A DNA stretch of 56,346 nucleotides from Solirubrobacterales bacterium (GTDB lineage: Bacteria > Actinomycetota > Thermoleophilia > Solirubrobacterales > Solirubrobacteraceae). The stretch spans positions 1 through 56,346 of the forward strand of contig DAHUYQ010000018.1 in the NCBI GenBank assembly GCA_027315115.1, given 5' to 3'. The position numbers and the translations under genes were made by a program. Every line of letters begins with the position of its first letter. Position 1 is the stretch's first letter. Positions 34,276 through 42,749 of the stretch are shown one piece after another. The notes beneath the pieces are model-generated. The model saw only the letters and a program-made list of their open reading frames with translations, was not told the origin of the DNA and did no database searches.

Positions 34276-35259
34276 ATGCACAGACATGGTTTGACAGCAC
34301 TAGCCGGATGCGCCGCCGCGGCACTCGCGCTTCCCGCCGCCGCATCCGCGACCCTGACAGAAGTCGGGTCGCTGCCCAAGACGATCCCTGCCAGCACGCC
34401 TAGCTGCACGGCCGGGCCGGTCGGGTCCTTCGCGGTGGCCGAAGAAGAACGGGTCAAGAAGGAAGCCGAAGCCAAGAAGCGCGCCGAAGAAAAGAAGCGC
34501 AAGGAAGAAAAGAAGCGCGAAGAAGAACGGCGCAAGAAGCGCAAAGCCAAAAAGGCGAGCGTCAGGAAGAAGCGCGCGGTACACAAGGCTGCCGTGGCGA
34601 AGATCGTGGCGCGTAGTGCCACGACGCCCACCACCACGACACCCACCCCCACCACCACGACGACGACCACCACGACCACCAGCACCAGCACGACAACCGC
34701 GGGGACGACCGCCGAAGCGCCCTGCCTCGCCGTCAGCCGCACGACCGGCTTCCAGATGGGCGTGAGCACCATGTCAAACATGTTCGTGCTGCCGCGCTCG
34801 GGCAGGATCGTCGCCTGGACCATCCAGCTCGGCAAGCCGACGAGCGCCCAGATCAAGTTCTTCGATGAAAACGAGGGCGGGGCGCCGGCGGCGAACATCT
34901 CCGTGCTACAACCTGAAAAGACCTCGCGGAGCGTGCCCAAGTACACCTACAAGCTGGTGGCGCAAAGCCCGCTGATCCAGCTCGAACCGTACTTCGGCCT
35001 GACAGTCGAGTTTCCGCTCACGACCACGCTCGAAGCCGAAAAGGGCGACGTGATCGCCTTGACGGTGCCGACGTGGGCGCCTGCGCTTGCGCTTGGCTAC
35101 GAAAAGAACACCTCCTGGCGCGCCAGCAGGCCCACCTCGCAGTGCTCGGTCACCGACACCCAGACCGCGCACATCAAAATCGGCAAGCTGCGCCAGTACG
35201 ACTGCCTCTACCAGACGGCGCGGCTCACCTACAGCGCCACGCTGATCTCGACGCCCTGA
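34276..35259 (+). CDS. Secreted protein with Lys/Glu coiled coil and Thr-rich linker
   Basis: 327 residues. A signal peptide covers about 1-25 (GLTALAGCAAAALALPAAA, then SA). Residues 55-105 are a charged helix of Lys/Glu/Arg, a likely coiled coil. Residues 110-140 are almost only Thr/Pro/Ser. A C-terminal domain of about 185 residues with four Cys (VPKYTYKLVAQSPLIQLEPY) looks beta-rich and is unrecognised. The start ATG has GGAGG 5 nt upstream. Glu is written mostly GAA, unlike neighbouring genes. It is probably exported and cell-surface; function unknown. A hairpin terminator follows. Confidence 0.82.
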   Translation: MHRHGLTALAGCAAAALALPAAASATLTEVGSLPKTIPASTPSCTAGPVGSFAVAEEERVKKEAEAKKRAEEKKRKEEKKREEERRKKRKAKKASVRKKRAVHKAAVAKIVARSATTPTTTTPTPTTTTTTTTTTSTSTTTAGTTAEAPCLAVSRTTGFQMGVSTMSNMFVLPRSGRIVAWTIQLGKPTSAQIKFFDENEGGAPAANISVLQPEKTSRSVPKYTYKLVAQSPLIQLEPYFGLTVEFPLTTTLEAEKGDVIALTVPTWAPALALGYEKNTSWRASRPTSQCSVTDTQTAHIKIGKLRQYDCLYQTARLTYSATLISTP

Positions 35260-35269
35260 GCCGGGGAGC

Positions 35270-35293
35270 GGCCACGCCCTGACGGGCGTGGCC
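35270..35293. terminator. Hairpin between convergent genes
   Basis: A perfect 10-bp stem GGCCACGCCC-TGAC-GGGCGTGGCC lies just after the secreted-protein gene and before the end of the converging lipoprotein gene. It has no long T-run, as is common in GC-rich actinobacteria. Confidence 0.75.
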
Positions 35294-35314
35294 GAGCTCA
35301 GCGACGGACGGCTC

Positions 35315-35776
35315 TCAGGGAGCGCCCGTTCCGCCGGTGGCGCCGCTGGTGCCACCGGTGGTGGGTGGCGTCGTGCCCCCTGCGGCTTTTTCGCCGCCCG
35401 TGTTGCCGGTCGCGCCCGTTTCCTTGGCGGGTTCTTCGGTGGCTTTGGCTTCGGTGCCGGGGCTCGTGCCGCCGGTTTCCGACGGTGGCGCTTCGGTCGA
35501 TTCGCTCGGCGTGGTGGAGCCTGCTTCGGCTCCGTTGCCGGCCGCGTGCGGGCTGGTCTTGCTCGTCGTGGTGCTCGAAGTCGATTTGCTCGCCTGCCGT
35601 TCGGCGGAGGTGTCGTTCGTCGGGCTGATTTCGGGAGTGCTCTTGGGCGGAGAGTCCGAGACGCTGCTGCCGCCGCAGGCGGCGACACCGAGCGAGCTTG
35701 CGCCCAGCACGAGGCTCAGCGCCAGCGCGGTGGCCCGTGGCGAGCGCTTTGAGAGGACGCGGGGCGTCCGGGTCAC
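35315..35776 (-). CDS. Lipoprotein, Thr/Ser/Gly-rich, disordered
   Basis: 153 residues. The signal segment (TALALSLVLGASSLGVAAC) ends in a lipobox with Cys at about residue 35, so a membrane-anchored lipoprotein is expected. The rest is low complexity (Thr, Ser, Gly, Pro, Glu, Lys) without a folded domain, like a cell-wall spacer. The GTG start overlaps the stop of the upstream zinc-ribbon gene (GTGA). It shares the GAA codon preference of the secreted protein across the terminator. Confidence 0.75.
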   Translation of the reverse strand: MTRTPRVLSKRSPRATALALSLVLGASSLGVAACGGSSVSDSPPKSTPEISPTNDTSAERQASKSTSSTTTSKTSPHAAGNGAEAGSTTPSESTEAPPSETGGTSPGTEAKATEEPAKETGATGNTGGEKAAGGTTPPTTGGTSGATGGTGAP

Positions 35777-36042
35777 GAGCCCAGTGGGGCCATGCGGCGC
35801 CCGCACGTAGGGCAGTCGTTGAGGTCCTTCTGTGCGAGCTGCTCGCACCAGTTGCAGAAGCGCAGGTTCTCGAGCGTCCATGGCAGGTTGGAGGGCGAGG
35901 GGGAGAGCGGCAACAGCTTGCCGATCACTTCCATCTCCTCGTCGGTGTCCCGGTCGTGGTAGATCCGGTCTGGATCGGCCTCGATCACTGTTTCGCGGCC
36001 GGTTGAGGGGGTGCGCATCCTGTATCGCTGTATCTGGCTCAC
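35773..36042 (-). CDS. Small zinc-ribbon protein
   Basis: About 89 residues (GTG start; an ATG 24 nt later is also possible). The C-terminal third has two CxxC pairs (FCNWCEQL and DCPTCGRR), a zinc ribbon. The N-terminal part has a short beta pattern (RETVIEADPDRIYH, MEVIGKLLPL). Function unknown. It is coupled by overlap to the lipoprotein gene and divergent from the glycosyltransferase gene. Confidence 0.65.
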   Translation of the reverse strand: MSQIQRYRMRTPSTGRETVIEADPDRIYHDRDTDEEMEVIGKLLPLSPSPSNLPWTLENLRFCNWCEQLAQKDLNDCPTCGRRMAPLGS

Positions 36043-36112
36043 AGGCAGGGACTCTAGCGGATAGTGTCCCCTGCGAGCGCGAGCCGTGGCGCACGGCCCC
36101 TGCGACGGCGAC

Positions 36113-37750
36113 ATGCGAGTCCTGATCTTCCACGGCTACCTGCTGGGCGGCACCGGCTCCAACGTCTACAACGCGCGGCTGGCGCAGGCGCTTGCCGGAC
36201 TCGGCCACGAGGTGCACCTGATCTGCCAGGAGCGCCATCCGCGGCGGCTGGGCTTCGTCGACGCGGTCGGCGACTGGGAGACGGGAGAGCTGTCGGTGCA
36301 CGCGCTGCGGGGTCGCTCGCATGCGCGCTGCACCGTCTACCGGCCGAAAATCGACGGTCTGCTGCCTGTCTACGTCCAGGATCGCTACGAGGGGCTGCAG
36401 GCACGCACCTTCGCGGCATGCAGCGAAGCGGAGGTGGAGCGCTACATCCAGGCCAACGTGAGCGCCGTCGAGCAGGTCGCCGAGCTCGTGCGCCCCGACA
36501 TCGCCCTCGCAAACCACCTCGTGATGGGGCCCGCGGTCCTCGCCCGCGCGCTCTCGGATGGCATCCCGTACGCCGTGAAGGTGCACGGCAGCGCCCTGGA
36601 GTACACGGTCAAGCCCGATTTGCCGCGGTTCCTGCCGTTCGCGCGCGAGGGCATCTCGGCGGCTCGTGCGGTCCTGGTGGGCTCCAGACACACCGCCGAG
36701 AGCCTCTGGGCGGCGCTGGGAGAGGACTGGGTCGACGCGCACGGGTTGCGTGACCGAACGCGCCTCGGGCCGCCCGGCGTGGACGTGCACGCCTTCGGCC
36801 CGCGCGAGCGCCGCCGGGCCGCGGCGGGCCTCGCCGGCCTCGCGGAACGCCTGGCAGTGGCCTCTCCGGGCGCGCGCGGCGGCTCCTCGGCGGACGCCAC
36901 GCACTCCGCGGATGCGTCAGCTGGCGCGTCCGCGTCAGAGCAGACCGACGCCTTCGCGCGTGAGGAGGCGCGCGCGGCGAGAGCGCTGCGCGGCCTCGAT
37001 CCCGCCGATGGCCCGATCGTCGTCTACGTCGGCAAGCTGATCGTCAGCAAGGGCGTGGACCTGCTGCTGGCGGCATGGCCGCTGGTGCTGGAGCGCTTTC
37101 CCGCGGCGCGCCTGGTGATCGTGGGGTTCGGCGCCTTCCAGGCCGCTCTGGAAGCGATGGCGGCCGATCTGGCCGCGGGCCGGATCGACGCCATCCGCGA
37201 GATCGCGCAGGCCGGTCGTGAGCTGGAGGGCGGCCCACGCGCGCCACTCTCGCACCTGCGGGCGTTTCTGGACTCTCTGGGGCCGGAGGAACAGGAGCGC
37301 TACCGGCGAGCCGCCGCGCTGGCGGCTGGCAGCGTGCGGCTCACAGGGCGCCTGGACCACGAGGAGCTCGTCGATCTGCTGCCTGCCTGCGAGGCGATCG
37401 TGGTGCCGAGCACCTTTCCCGAGGCGTTCGGCATGGTTGCCGTCGAGGCCGCGGCCTGCGGCGTGCTGCCGATCAGCGCCGCGCACTCCGGCCTTGCGGA
37501 GGTCACCCGGCGCCTCGCCGGCGCGGTGGGGGAGCCCGTCGCCGGCTGGCTGTCCTTCCCGATAGACGACCGCTCCGTGGCGGAGATCGCCGAGCGGCTG
37601 GTCGGCTGGCTCTCCGCGGACCCGCAGACGCGGCAGGCGGCCGCGGAGGCGATCGTGGAGACAGTGCGGCGCCTATGGTCCTGGGAGGGCGTGGCTGACG
37701 GCGTGATCGCCGCGGCACAGGGGCGAGTCGAGCAGCTCGCTCGTCCGTAA
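36113..37750 (+). CDS. GT4-family glycosyltransferase
   Basis: 545 residues, GT-B fold. The N-terminal Rossmann-like half starts MRVLIFHGYLLGGTGSNVYN, with the Gly-rich loop typical of GT4. The C-terminal half has VYVGKLIVSKGVDLLLAAWP, then LPACEAIVVPSTFPEAFGMV (the E-x7-E region) and AAACGVLPISAAHSG. Between them, at about 255-300, is an Ala/Ser/Gly/Asp-rich insert. Substrate unknown; cell-wall glycan or glycolipid synthesis is plausible. It is divergent from the zinc-ribbon gene. An earlier GTG at 36086 is possible. Confidence 0.9.
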   Translation: MRVLIFHGYLLGGTGSNVYNARLAQALAGLGHEVHLICQERHPRRLGFVDAVGDWETGELSVHALRGRSHARCTVYRPKIDGLLPVYVQDRYEGLQARTFAACSEAEVERYIQANVSAVEQVAELVRPDIALANHLVMGPAVLARALSDGIPYAVKVHGSALEYTVKPDLPRFLPFAREGISAARAVLVGSRHTAESLWAALGEDWVDAHGLRDRTRLGPPGVDVHAFGPRERRRAAAGLAGLAERLAVASPGARGGSSADATHSADASAGASASEQTDAFAREEARAARALRGLDPADGPIVVYVGKLIVSKGVDLLLAAWPLVLERFPAARLVIVGFGAFQAALEAMAADLAAGRIDAIREIAQAGRELEGGPRAPLSHLRAFLDSLGPEEQERYRRAAALAAGSVRLTGRLDHEELVDLLPACEAIVVPSTFPEAFGMVAVEAAACGVLPISAAHSGLAEVTRRLAGAVGEPVAGWLSFPIDDRSVAEIAERLVGWLSADPQTRQAAAEAIVETVRRLWSWEGVADGVIAAAQGRVEQLARP

Positions 37751-37860
37751 AACGACCTGCCCGGTTGACAGGACCGGGCGCGTGGCATACATTGAGGCAA
37801 TCGTTGCAAACTCTGTGGCCGGGTCGTCGGGCGGCCAGAGGTCGAGCGAAAGGAGCCGCG

Positions 37861-38274
37861 ATGCAGGTGCGAGATGGTATGACCCCGCTGGTGCTGTCGA
37901 TCGGCCCCTCGCACACGCTGCGTGCGGCGGCCCGTCTGATGTCGCAGCGAGGCGTGGGTGCGGCGATCGTGATCGACCCGGACGGGCACGGCCCGGGGAT
38001 CGTCACCGAGCGGGACCTGCTGAACGCGGTCGGCGCCGATCAGGATCCCGACCGGGAGCTCGTCGCTGACCATCTCACGCGCGAGGTGGTGCTGGCCGCG
38101 CCCGGCTGGTCGCTGGAGGAGGCGGCGGTGGCGATGATCCAGGGTGGCTTTCGCCATCTGCTCGTCGTCGAGCGAGGCGAGATGACGGGCATCCTCTCGC
38201 TGCGAGACGTCGTGCGGTGCTGGACCAGCGACGGGGCGATCTGCCCGGTGCCGGAGACCGTAGCGGTGGGGTGA
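37861..38274 (+). CDS. Two-CBS-domain protein
   Basis: 137 residues made only of a CBS pair (Bateman module). CBS1 covers VRDGMTPLVLSIGPSHTLRA, then GVGAAIVIDPDGHGPGIVTE. CBS2 covers HLTREVVLAAPGWSLEEAA, then FRHLLVVERGEMTGILSLRD. It probably binds adenine nucleotides and signals energy state. The ATG has AAAGGAG 6 nt upstream. It is monocistronic, followed by palindromic repeats. Confidence 0.92.
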   Translation: MQVRDGMTPLVLSIGPSHTLRAAARLMSQRGVGAAIVIDPDGHGPGIVTERDLLNAVGADQDPDRELVADHLTREVVLAAPGWSLEEAAVAMIQGGFRHLLVVERGEMTGILSLRDVVRCWTSDGAICPVPETVAVG

Positions 38275-38331
38275 GAGGGAGGCGGGCGTCACGGGGCCGG
38301 CGCCCGCCGCAAGACGCGGCCGCGCGCGGGT

Positions 38332-38377
38332 GAGGGGCCGTGCGCGGCCCTCACGAGGGGCCGTGCGCGGCCCTCAC
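38332..38377. repeat. Two tandem 23-bp palindromes between convergent genes
   Basis: GAGGGGCCGTGCGCGGCCCT followed by CAC occurs twice head to tail (38332-38354, 38355-38377). Each unit folds on itself (GAGGG-CCG / CGG-CCCTC), and a decayed third unit follows near 38388. It lies between the CBS gene and the converging oxidase-locus gene; a bidirectional terminator is likely. Confidence 0.8.
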
Positions 38378-38471
38378 CCGCTTCGGAGGGGCCCGAGGGG
38401 CCGTGCACAGGCGTTCCTCGGCTTGCGAGGGGTCTACGGGCTGATGCCGGGAGGGAGCGGGCCGCGGGCGC

Positions 38472-38693
38472 TCAGTCGAGCGGCATCTCGTCGATGTCCC
38501 GACGAGTGTCCTTGATCCACCGCAGAAGCACGATCACGGTCAGTACGACGCCGATCACCGTGAGCTCGATGTAGGTCGTGATGCCGACCAGGATCATCGT
38601 GATGCCGACCGCCGTCAGCAGCGGAAGGATGCTGGGGCCGGGGAGGTGGACCTCCTCGCCCGTGGGCGGGACCTGAGGGTCGAGCTGGCTCAT
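38472..38693 (-). CDS. Small two-helix membrane protein, oxidase subunit IV-like
   Basis: 73 residues with two adjacent hydrophobic helices (ILPLLTAVGITMILVGI and VIGVVLTVIVLLRWI). The N-terminal HLPGPSILPLL is like short actinobacterial cytochrome oxidase subunit IV/CtaF-type proteins. The ATG overlaps the stop of the 36-residue gene upstream (ATGA). Position at the end of the ctaC-ctaD-ctaB cluster supports a role in the oxidase complex. Confidence 0.65.
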   Translation of the reverse strand: MSQLDPQVPPTGEEVHLPGPSILPLLTAVGITMILVGITTYIELTVIGVVLTVIVLLRWIKDTRRDIDEMPLD

Positions 38694-38800
38694 GAGATGT
38701 AGATGGCGGCGGCCACGAACGAGAGCCCGAACATGACCATGCAGATCGCGGAGACGATCAGGGCGGTGCGGACGTTCTTTTGCGCGAGGCGTCGGTTCAT
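38690..38800 (-). CDS. 36-residue single-helix membrane protein
   Basis: A tiny gene encoding NRRLAQKNVRTALIVSAIC, then a hydrophobic end (VMFGLSFVAAAIYIS): a positively charged N-terminus and one membrane helix. It is coupled by ATGA to the subunit IV-like gene. A consensus TATAAT lies 9 bases before its ATG, so the mRNA is probably leaderless. It is probably a small accessory subunit of the terminal oxidase; I do not recognise the family. Confidence 0.6.
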   Translation of the reverse strand: MNRRLAQKNVRTALIVSAICMVMFGLSFVAAAIYIS

Positions 38801-38809
38801 CGGAGCTGC

Positions 38810-38815
38810 ATTATA
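38810..38815 (-). promoter_or_regulatory. -10 box TATAAT for the small oxidase genes
   Basis: A perfect TATAAT in GC-rich DNA, 9 bases before the ATG at 38800. It would start transcription at about the start codon, separately from ctaB. No clear -35 box is seen. Confidence 0.55.
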
Positions 38816-38824
38816 TGCCTGCGC

Positions 38825-39766
38825 TCAGAGCTTCGCGTCCAGGACCATCGCCGCGAACAGCAGCGCCAGGTAGGCCAGAGAGTAGAGATAGAGTCGCAGC
38901 GCGTAGGAGCGCGTGTGCTCCGGGCGAGCTCTGTAGAGGCGCAGCGCGCCCCAGAGGAATCCGATGCCGAGCAGCAGCGAAGCGCTCAGGTAGACCAGCC
39001 CGAAGCCGCCGGCGCAGAACGGAAGCTGCGTGACCGCGTAGAGCAGCGCGGTGTAGAGCAGGATCTGCCGGCGCGTCTCGGTCTCGCCGCGCGCGACGGG
39101 CATCATCGGCACGCCCACCTTCTCGTACTCGCCCTTCATCAGCAGCGAGAGCGCCCAGAAGTGCGGGGGAGTCCAGAAGAAGACGATGAAGAACAGCAGC
39201 ACGGCGGTGCCGCCGACCGAGCCCGTGACGGCCGCCCAGCCGACCAGCGGCGGCACGGCGCCCGCGGCGCCCCCGATCACGATGTTCTGCGGCGTCCTGC
39301 GCTTGAGCCAGACCGTGTAGACGAGCACGTAGCCGACGAAGCCGGAGAAGGACAGCAGCGCCGCGAGCACGTTCACGGTCAGCGAGAGCTCCAGCAGGGA
39401 GAGAGCCGCCAGCACGCACCCGAACGCCAGCGCCGCGGCGGGGCGCACGCGGCCAGCGGGGATCGGCCGGTTGGCGGTGCGCGCCATCTGCGCGTCGATG
39501 TCCATGTCGAACCAGTGGTTGACGGCCCCGGCGCCGCCGGCCGAGAGGTAGCCGCCCAGACAGGTCAGCGCCACCAGTCCGACGGAGGGATCGCCGGCTA
39601 TGTACATCGTCGCGATCGTCGTCAGCAGCAGCAGCGACTGGACCTTGGGCTTGGTGAGCTGCGCGTAGTCGCTGAGGATCTGCCTGGCGCGCTGTGCGGG
39701 CCGGCTGGCAATCGGGTCCAGGGCGACGGCGGGGATGCCCGCAGGGGAGACAGAGGGCTCGCTCAT
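38825..39766 (-). CDS. ctaB: Protoheme IX farnesyltransferase (heme O synthase)
   Basis: 313 residues, UbiA family, about eight or nine membrane helices. Prenyl-diphosphate/heme motifs are NHWFDMDIDAQMARTANRPI and the second acidic loop around YTVWLKRRTPQNIVIGG. It makes heme O, the precursor of heme A for the oxidase encoded upstream. It follows ctaD on the same strand after about 110 bases. Confidence 0.96.
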   Translation of the reverse strand: MSEPSVSPAGIPAVALDPIASRPAQRARQILSDYAQLTKPKVQSLLLLTTIATMYIAGDPSVGLVALTCLGGYLSAGGAGAVNHWFDMDIDAQMARTANRPIPAGRVRPAAALAFGCVLAALSLLELSLTVNVLAALLSFSGFVGYVLVYTVWLKRRTPQNIVIGGAAGAVPPLVGWAAVTGSVGGTAVLLFFIVFFWTPPHFWALSLLMKGEYEKVGVPMMPVARGETETRRQILLYTALLYAVTQLPFCAGGFGLVYLSASLLLGIGFLWGALRLYRARPEHTRSYALRLYLYSLAYLALLFAAMVLDAKL

Positions 39767-39878
39767 GCGCGCCTCCCCGACCGATCAGCAGCTTCCCGCA
39801 ACATGTCTGCTGCGACCATATCGCAGAGGCGCCCCACCGATCCAGGTGAGGCGCTCTGGAGTGGTCGCAAAGCCCAAC

Positions 39879-41585
39879 TCAGAGGCTGGACGCGGCGGCC
39901 TCGCCGGAGCCCGCCGGCACCGGCACCTGCTCGATCCGCTGGCCGGTCCGCCGTTCGATCTCCCGACGGAAGTCCTTCATCGGTTCGACCGAGCGGATCA
40001 CAGGGATCTCGTCGAAGTTGTTGACCGCCGGCGGGGAGGTGGTGAACCACTCCAGCGTGTTGGCTTTCCACGGGTCCGGGCCGGCGATCGCGCCGACCTT
40101 CACGCTGCGAGCCGCGTTGATGATCGTGACGAGGATGCCCAGGGCGAGGATGAAGGCGCCGATCGTGGAGATCAGGTTGTAGAGGGCGAGGTTGCCGACG
40201 TTCGGGTACTCGTAGACCCGTCGCGGCATCCCGTCCAGGCCGATCACGTGCTGGATCAGGAACGTGAAGAGGAAGCCCCAGAACATCAGCCAGAAGCTGA
40301 GCTTCCCGAGCGTCTCGCTCATCAGCCGCCCGGTCATCTTCGGGAACCAGTAGTAGACGGCGGCGAAGACCGTGAAGACGGCGCCGCCCATCAGCACGAA
40401 GTGGATGTGGGCGACCACGAAGTAGCTTTCGTTGAGCTGCCAGTCGACGGGGAAGACGGCCAAGAACACGCCGGAGATGCCGCCGATCAGGAAGATCGCG
40501 ATGAAGCCGACGCAGAACAGCAGCGCGGTGCTGTACTCGATCGAGCCGCTCCAGAGCGTGCCGATCCAGTTGAAGATCTTGACCCCCGTCGGCACCGCGA
40601 TCAGGTAGGAGCTCATCATCACGAACGCGAGCACGACGAGTGGGATCGGCGCGGTGAACATGTGGTGGGCCCAGACCAGGAAGGCCAGGAAGGCGATCGT
40701 GACGCTAGAGGTGGCGATCGCCTTGTAGCCGAACACGGGCTTTTTGGCGAAGACCGGGAGGATCTCGGAGACCATGCCGAATCCGGGCAGGATCATGATG
40801 TAGACCTCGGGGTGCCCGAAGAACCAGAACATGTTCTGCCAGAGCATCTGCGAGCCGCCCTGCGTCGGGTCGTAGAAGTGGGTGCCGAAGTGCCTGTCGG
40901 TGAGCAGCAGCGTGACCGCGCCGGCGATCACGGGCATCGCGAAGATGATCAGGATCGAGTAGACGAGGACCGTCCAGACGAACAGCGGCAGGCGGCCCCA
41001 GCTCATGCCCCTGGCACGCATGTTGGCGATCGTGGCGTAGAAGTTGACCGCGCCGAGGATCGAGGACAGGCCGGTCAGGTGGATCAGGTAGATCCAGGCG
41101 TCCTGGCCGCCGCTGGGGGAGAAGGCGATGCTGGAGAGCGGCGGATAGCTGACCCAGCCGGCGCTCGGCGGGGTCCAGAAGATCGACGCATAGAAGACGA
41201 TGCCGCCGGCCAGCAGCAGCCAGTAGGAGAGCGCGTTCATGCGCGGGAAGGCCATGTCGCGCGCGCCGATCATCAGCGGCAGGAAGTAGTTGGCGAACCC
41301 CGCCCAGACCGGCACGACGAACAGGAAGATCATCGTCGTCCCGTGCATCGTGAACAGCTCGTTGTAGGTCTGCGGGTTGATCAGCGTGTTTTCGGGCGCT
41401 CCGAGCTGCAGGCGCATCAACAGCGCCTCCGTGCCTCCGAGGATGAAGAACACGAAGGTCGTGACCAGGTACATGATCCCGATCTTCTTGTGATCGGTCG
41501 TGGTGATCCAGCTCGTCCAGCCGCGCGACTCGCGGTCGACTTTGTGAGCCGCTATCTGGGGGACTGGGGCTACATAGGTCGCCAT
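39879..41585 (-). CDS. ctaD: Cytochrome c oxidase subunit I
   Basis: 568 residues, about 12 membrane helices. It holds heme a and the heme a3-CuB centre. Visible ligands: His in FTMHGTTMIF (heme a), HPEVYIMILPGFG (CuB His with cross-linked Tyr, plus the Glu of A1-type D channel), WAHHMFT (CuB), and AHIHFVLMGG (both hemes). A soluble C-terminal tail follows. Standard length for an actinobacterial CtaD. Confidence 0.98.
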   Translation of the reverse strand: MATYVAPVPQIAAHKVDRESRGWTSWITTTDHKKIGIMYLVTTFVFFILGGTEALLMRLQLGAPENTLINPQTYNELFTMHGTTMIFLFVVPVWAGFANYFLPLMIGARDMAFPRMNALSYWLLLAGGIVFYASIFWTPPSAGWVSYPPLSSIAFSPSGGQDAWIYLIHLTGLSSILGAVNFYATIANMRARGMSWGRLPLFVWTVLVYSILIIFAMPVIAGAVTLLLTDRHFGTHFYDPTQGGSQMLWQNMFWFFGHPEVYIMILPGFGMVSEILPVFAKKPVFGYKAIATSSVTIAFLAFLVWAHHMFTAPIPLVVLAFVMMSSYLIAVPTGVKIFNWIGTLWSGSIEYSTALLFCVGFIAIFLIGGISGVFLAVFPVDWQLNESYFVVAHIHFVLMGGAVFTVFAAVYYWFPKMTGRLMSETLGKLSFWLMFWGFLFTFLIQHVIGLDGMPRRVYEYPNVGNLALYNLISTIGAFILALGILVTIINAARSVKVGAIAGPDPWKANTLEWFTTSPPAVNNFDEIPVIRSVEPMKDFRREIERRTGQRIEQVPVPAGSGEAAASSL

Positions 41586-41685
41586 GGTTTCGCGCTGCTC
41601 TCCTGGTCTCTAACGGTCTTGAGTTGAAGCTCTTCGGGTCTTTGGTGCAAGTCTTGGTTGGGCTCCCCGAGCGCCCGGCGGCCGA

Positions 41686-42573
41686 TCAGGGGTTCAGGAC
41701 GCGTCCGGTTCCGGAGCCGGCTTCGAGCTTGCTGCGCTGCGTGGCCGCTTCGACGTTGGCTTCGGAGATTTCCTGCGTCCGTTTGGCGATCCATTCTTCG
41801 TACTGCGCCGGCGGCACGGCTCGCACCGAGGCGATCATGCGCGCGTGGCCCTGGCCGCAGATGTTCGCGCACTGGCCGCGATAGAGGCCCGGTTTTTCGA
41901 TCTTGAACCACGTGTAGTTGGCGTAGCCGGGCACCACCTGGATCTTGCCGCCCAGTTCCGGTATCCACCAGGAGTGGACGACGTCCATGGAGACCGCCTT
42001 GAGCAGGACCGTGGTGTGCGTGGGGACGACCATCTGCTCGTAGGAGTAGGGAGCGCCGAGGCCGTTCTTCGCGCCGCCGGGGTAGACGTACTGCCAGATG
42101 TACTGACGGCCGATCACTTCGATTTCGAGCGCTTTCTTGTTCGGCGGAAGTTTGCGTTCGGTTTCCGCGTAGAGGGCGCCGCTGACGCTGGTGGTGCTGG
42201 CGGCGGCTTCGGCGCCCGAGTTCGGCGGGTTGCGGATCGAGCCGAGCTTCAGCAGCGTCGCCACGGCGAGGATGATCACGATCGCCACGGCGCCGAGGGT
42301 CCACCCGATCTCCAGGCCCGTGTGGCCGTGGGTCTGGGTGGCGACCTTGTTGCGCTTGGCGCTGAACTTCCAGCAGGCGTAGCCGAGCGCGCCCTCGACC
42401 ACGACGAAGACGACCGCCGCGATGTAGAGCACGAGCTTGTAGAGCGTGTCGATCGAGTTGGCGTTCGGCGAGCCGCCCGCCTCGGGGGTGATGAAGGCGA
42501 AGGCGCCCGGGGCGGACACCAGCAGCATCGCGACGGCGAGGCCGGGCGCCGCGAGCAGAGAGGCAGGCCGCAT
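41686..42573 (-). CDS. ctaC: Cytochrome c oxidase subunit II
   Basis: About 295 residues from the ATG chosen; an in-frame TTG at 42651 would add 26 basic residues. A signal sequence (MRPASLLAAPGLAVAMLLVS, then APGAFA) is followed by two membrane helices, then a cupredoxin domain with the CuA site: His in VHSWWIPELGG, then CANICGQGHARM (two Cys, His, Met). It receives electrons from cytochrome c. Subunit III is not in this cluster. Glu is mostly GAA, unlike in ctaD. Confidence 0.95.
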   Translation of the reverse strand: MRPASLLAAPGLAVAMLLVSAPGAFAFITPEAGGSPNANSIDTLYKLVLYIAAVVFVVVEGALGYACWKFSAKRNKVATQTHGHTGLEIGWTLGAVAIVIILAVATLLKLGSIRNPPNSGAEAAASTTSVSGALYAETERKLPPNKKALEIEVIGRQYIWQYVYPGGAKNGLGAPYSYEQMVVPTHTTVLLKAVSMDVVHSWWIPELGGKIQVVPGYANYTWFKIEKPGLYRGQCANICGQGHARMIASVRAVPPAQYEEWIAKRTQEISEANVEAATQRSKLEAGSGTGRVLNP

Positions 42574-42749
42574 GTTCAGCCGCCTGCGCCTTGCCGTTTG
42601 GGGCTTGCGGTCGGTGGCTGCGGAAGTCGTGTGTGGGTTCTTGTTCTCCAAGGCCAGCGGATTCTATTCAGGCTTGCGCGCGAATTGCTTTATGACGGCT
42701 GGCACAAGCAGCGTGGGGGGTGCAGATCGCGCTTCGGGAGCCGCCGAAG

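Noticed and set aside
39735..41627. 630-codon plus-strand frame opposite ctaD
   Set aside because: Asp/Glu/Arg/His-rich antisense shadow of a membrane protein gene.
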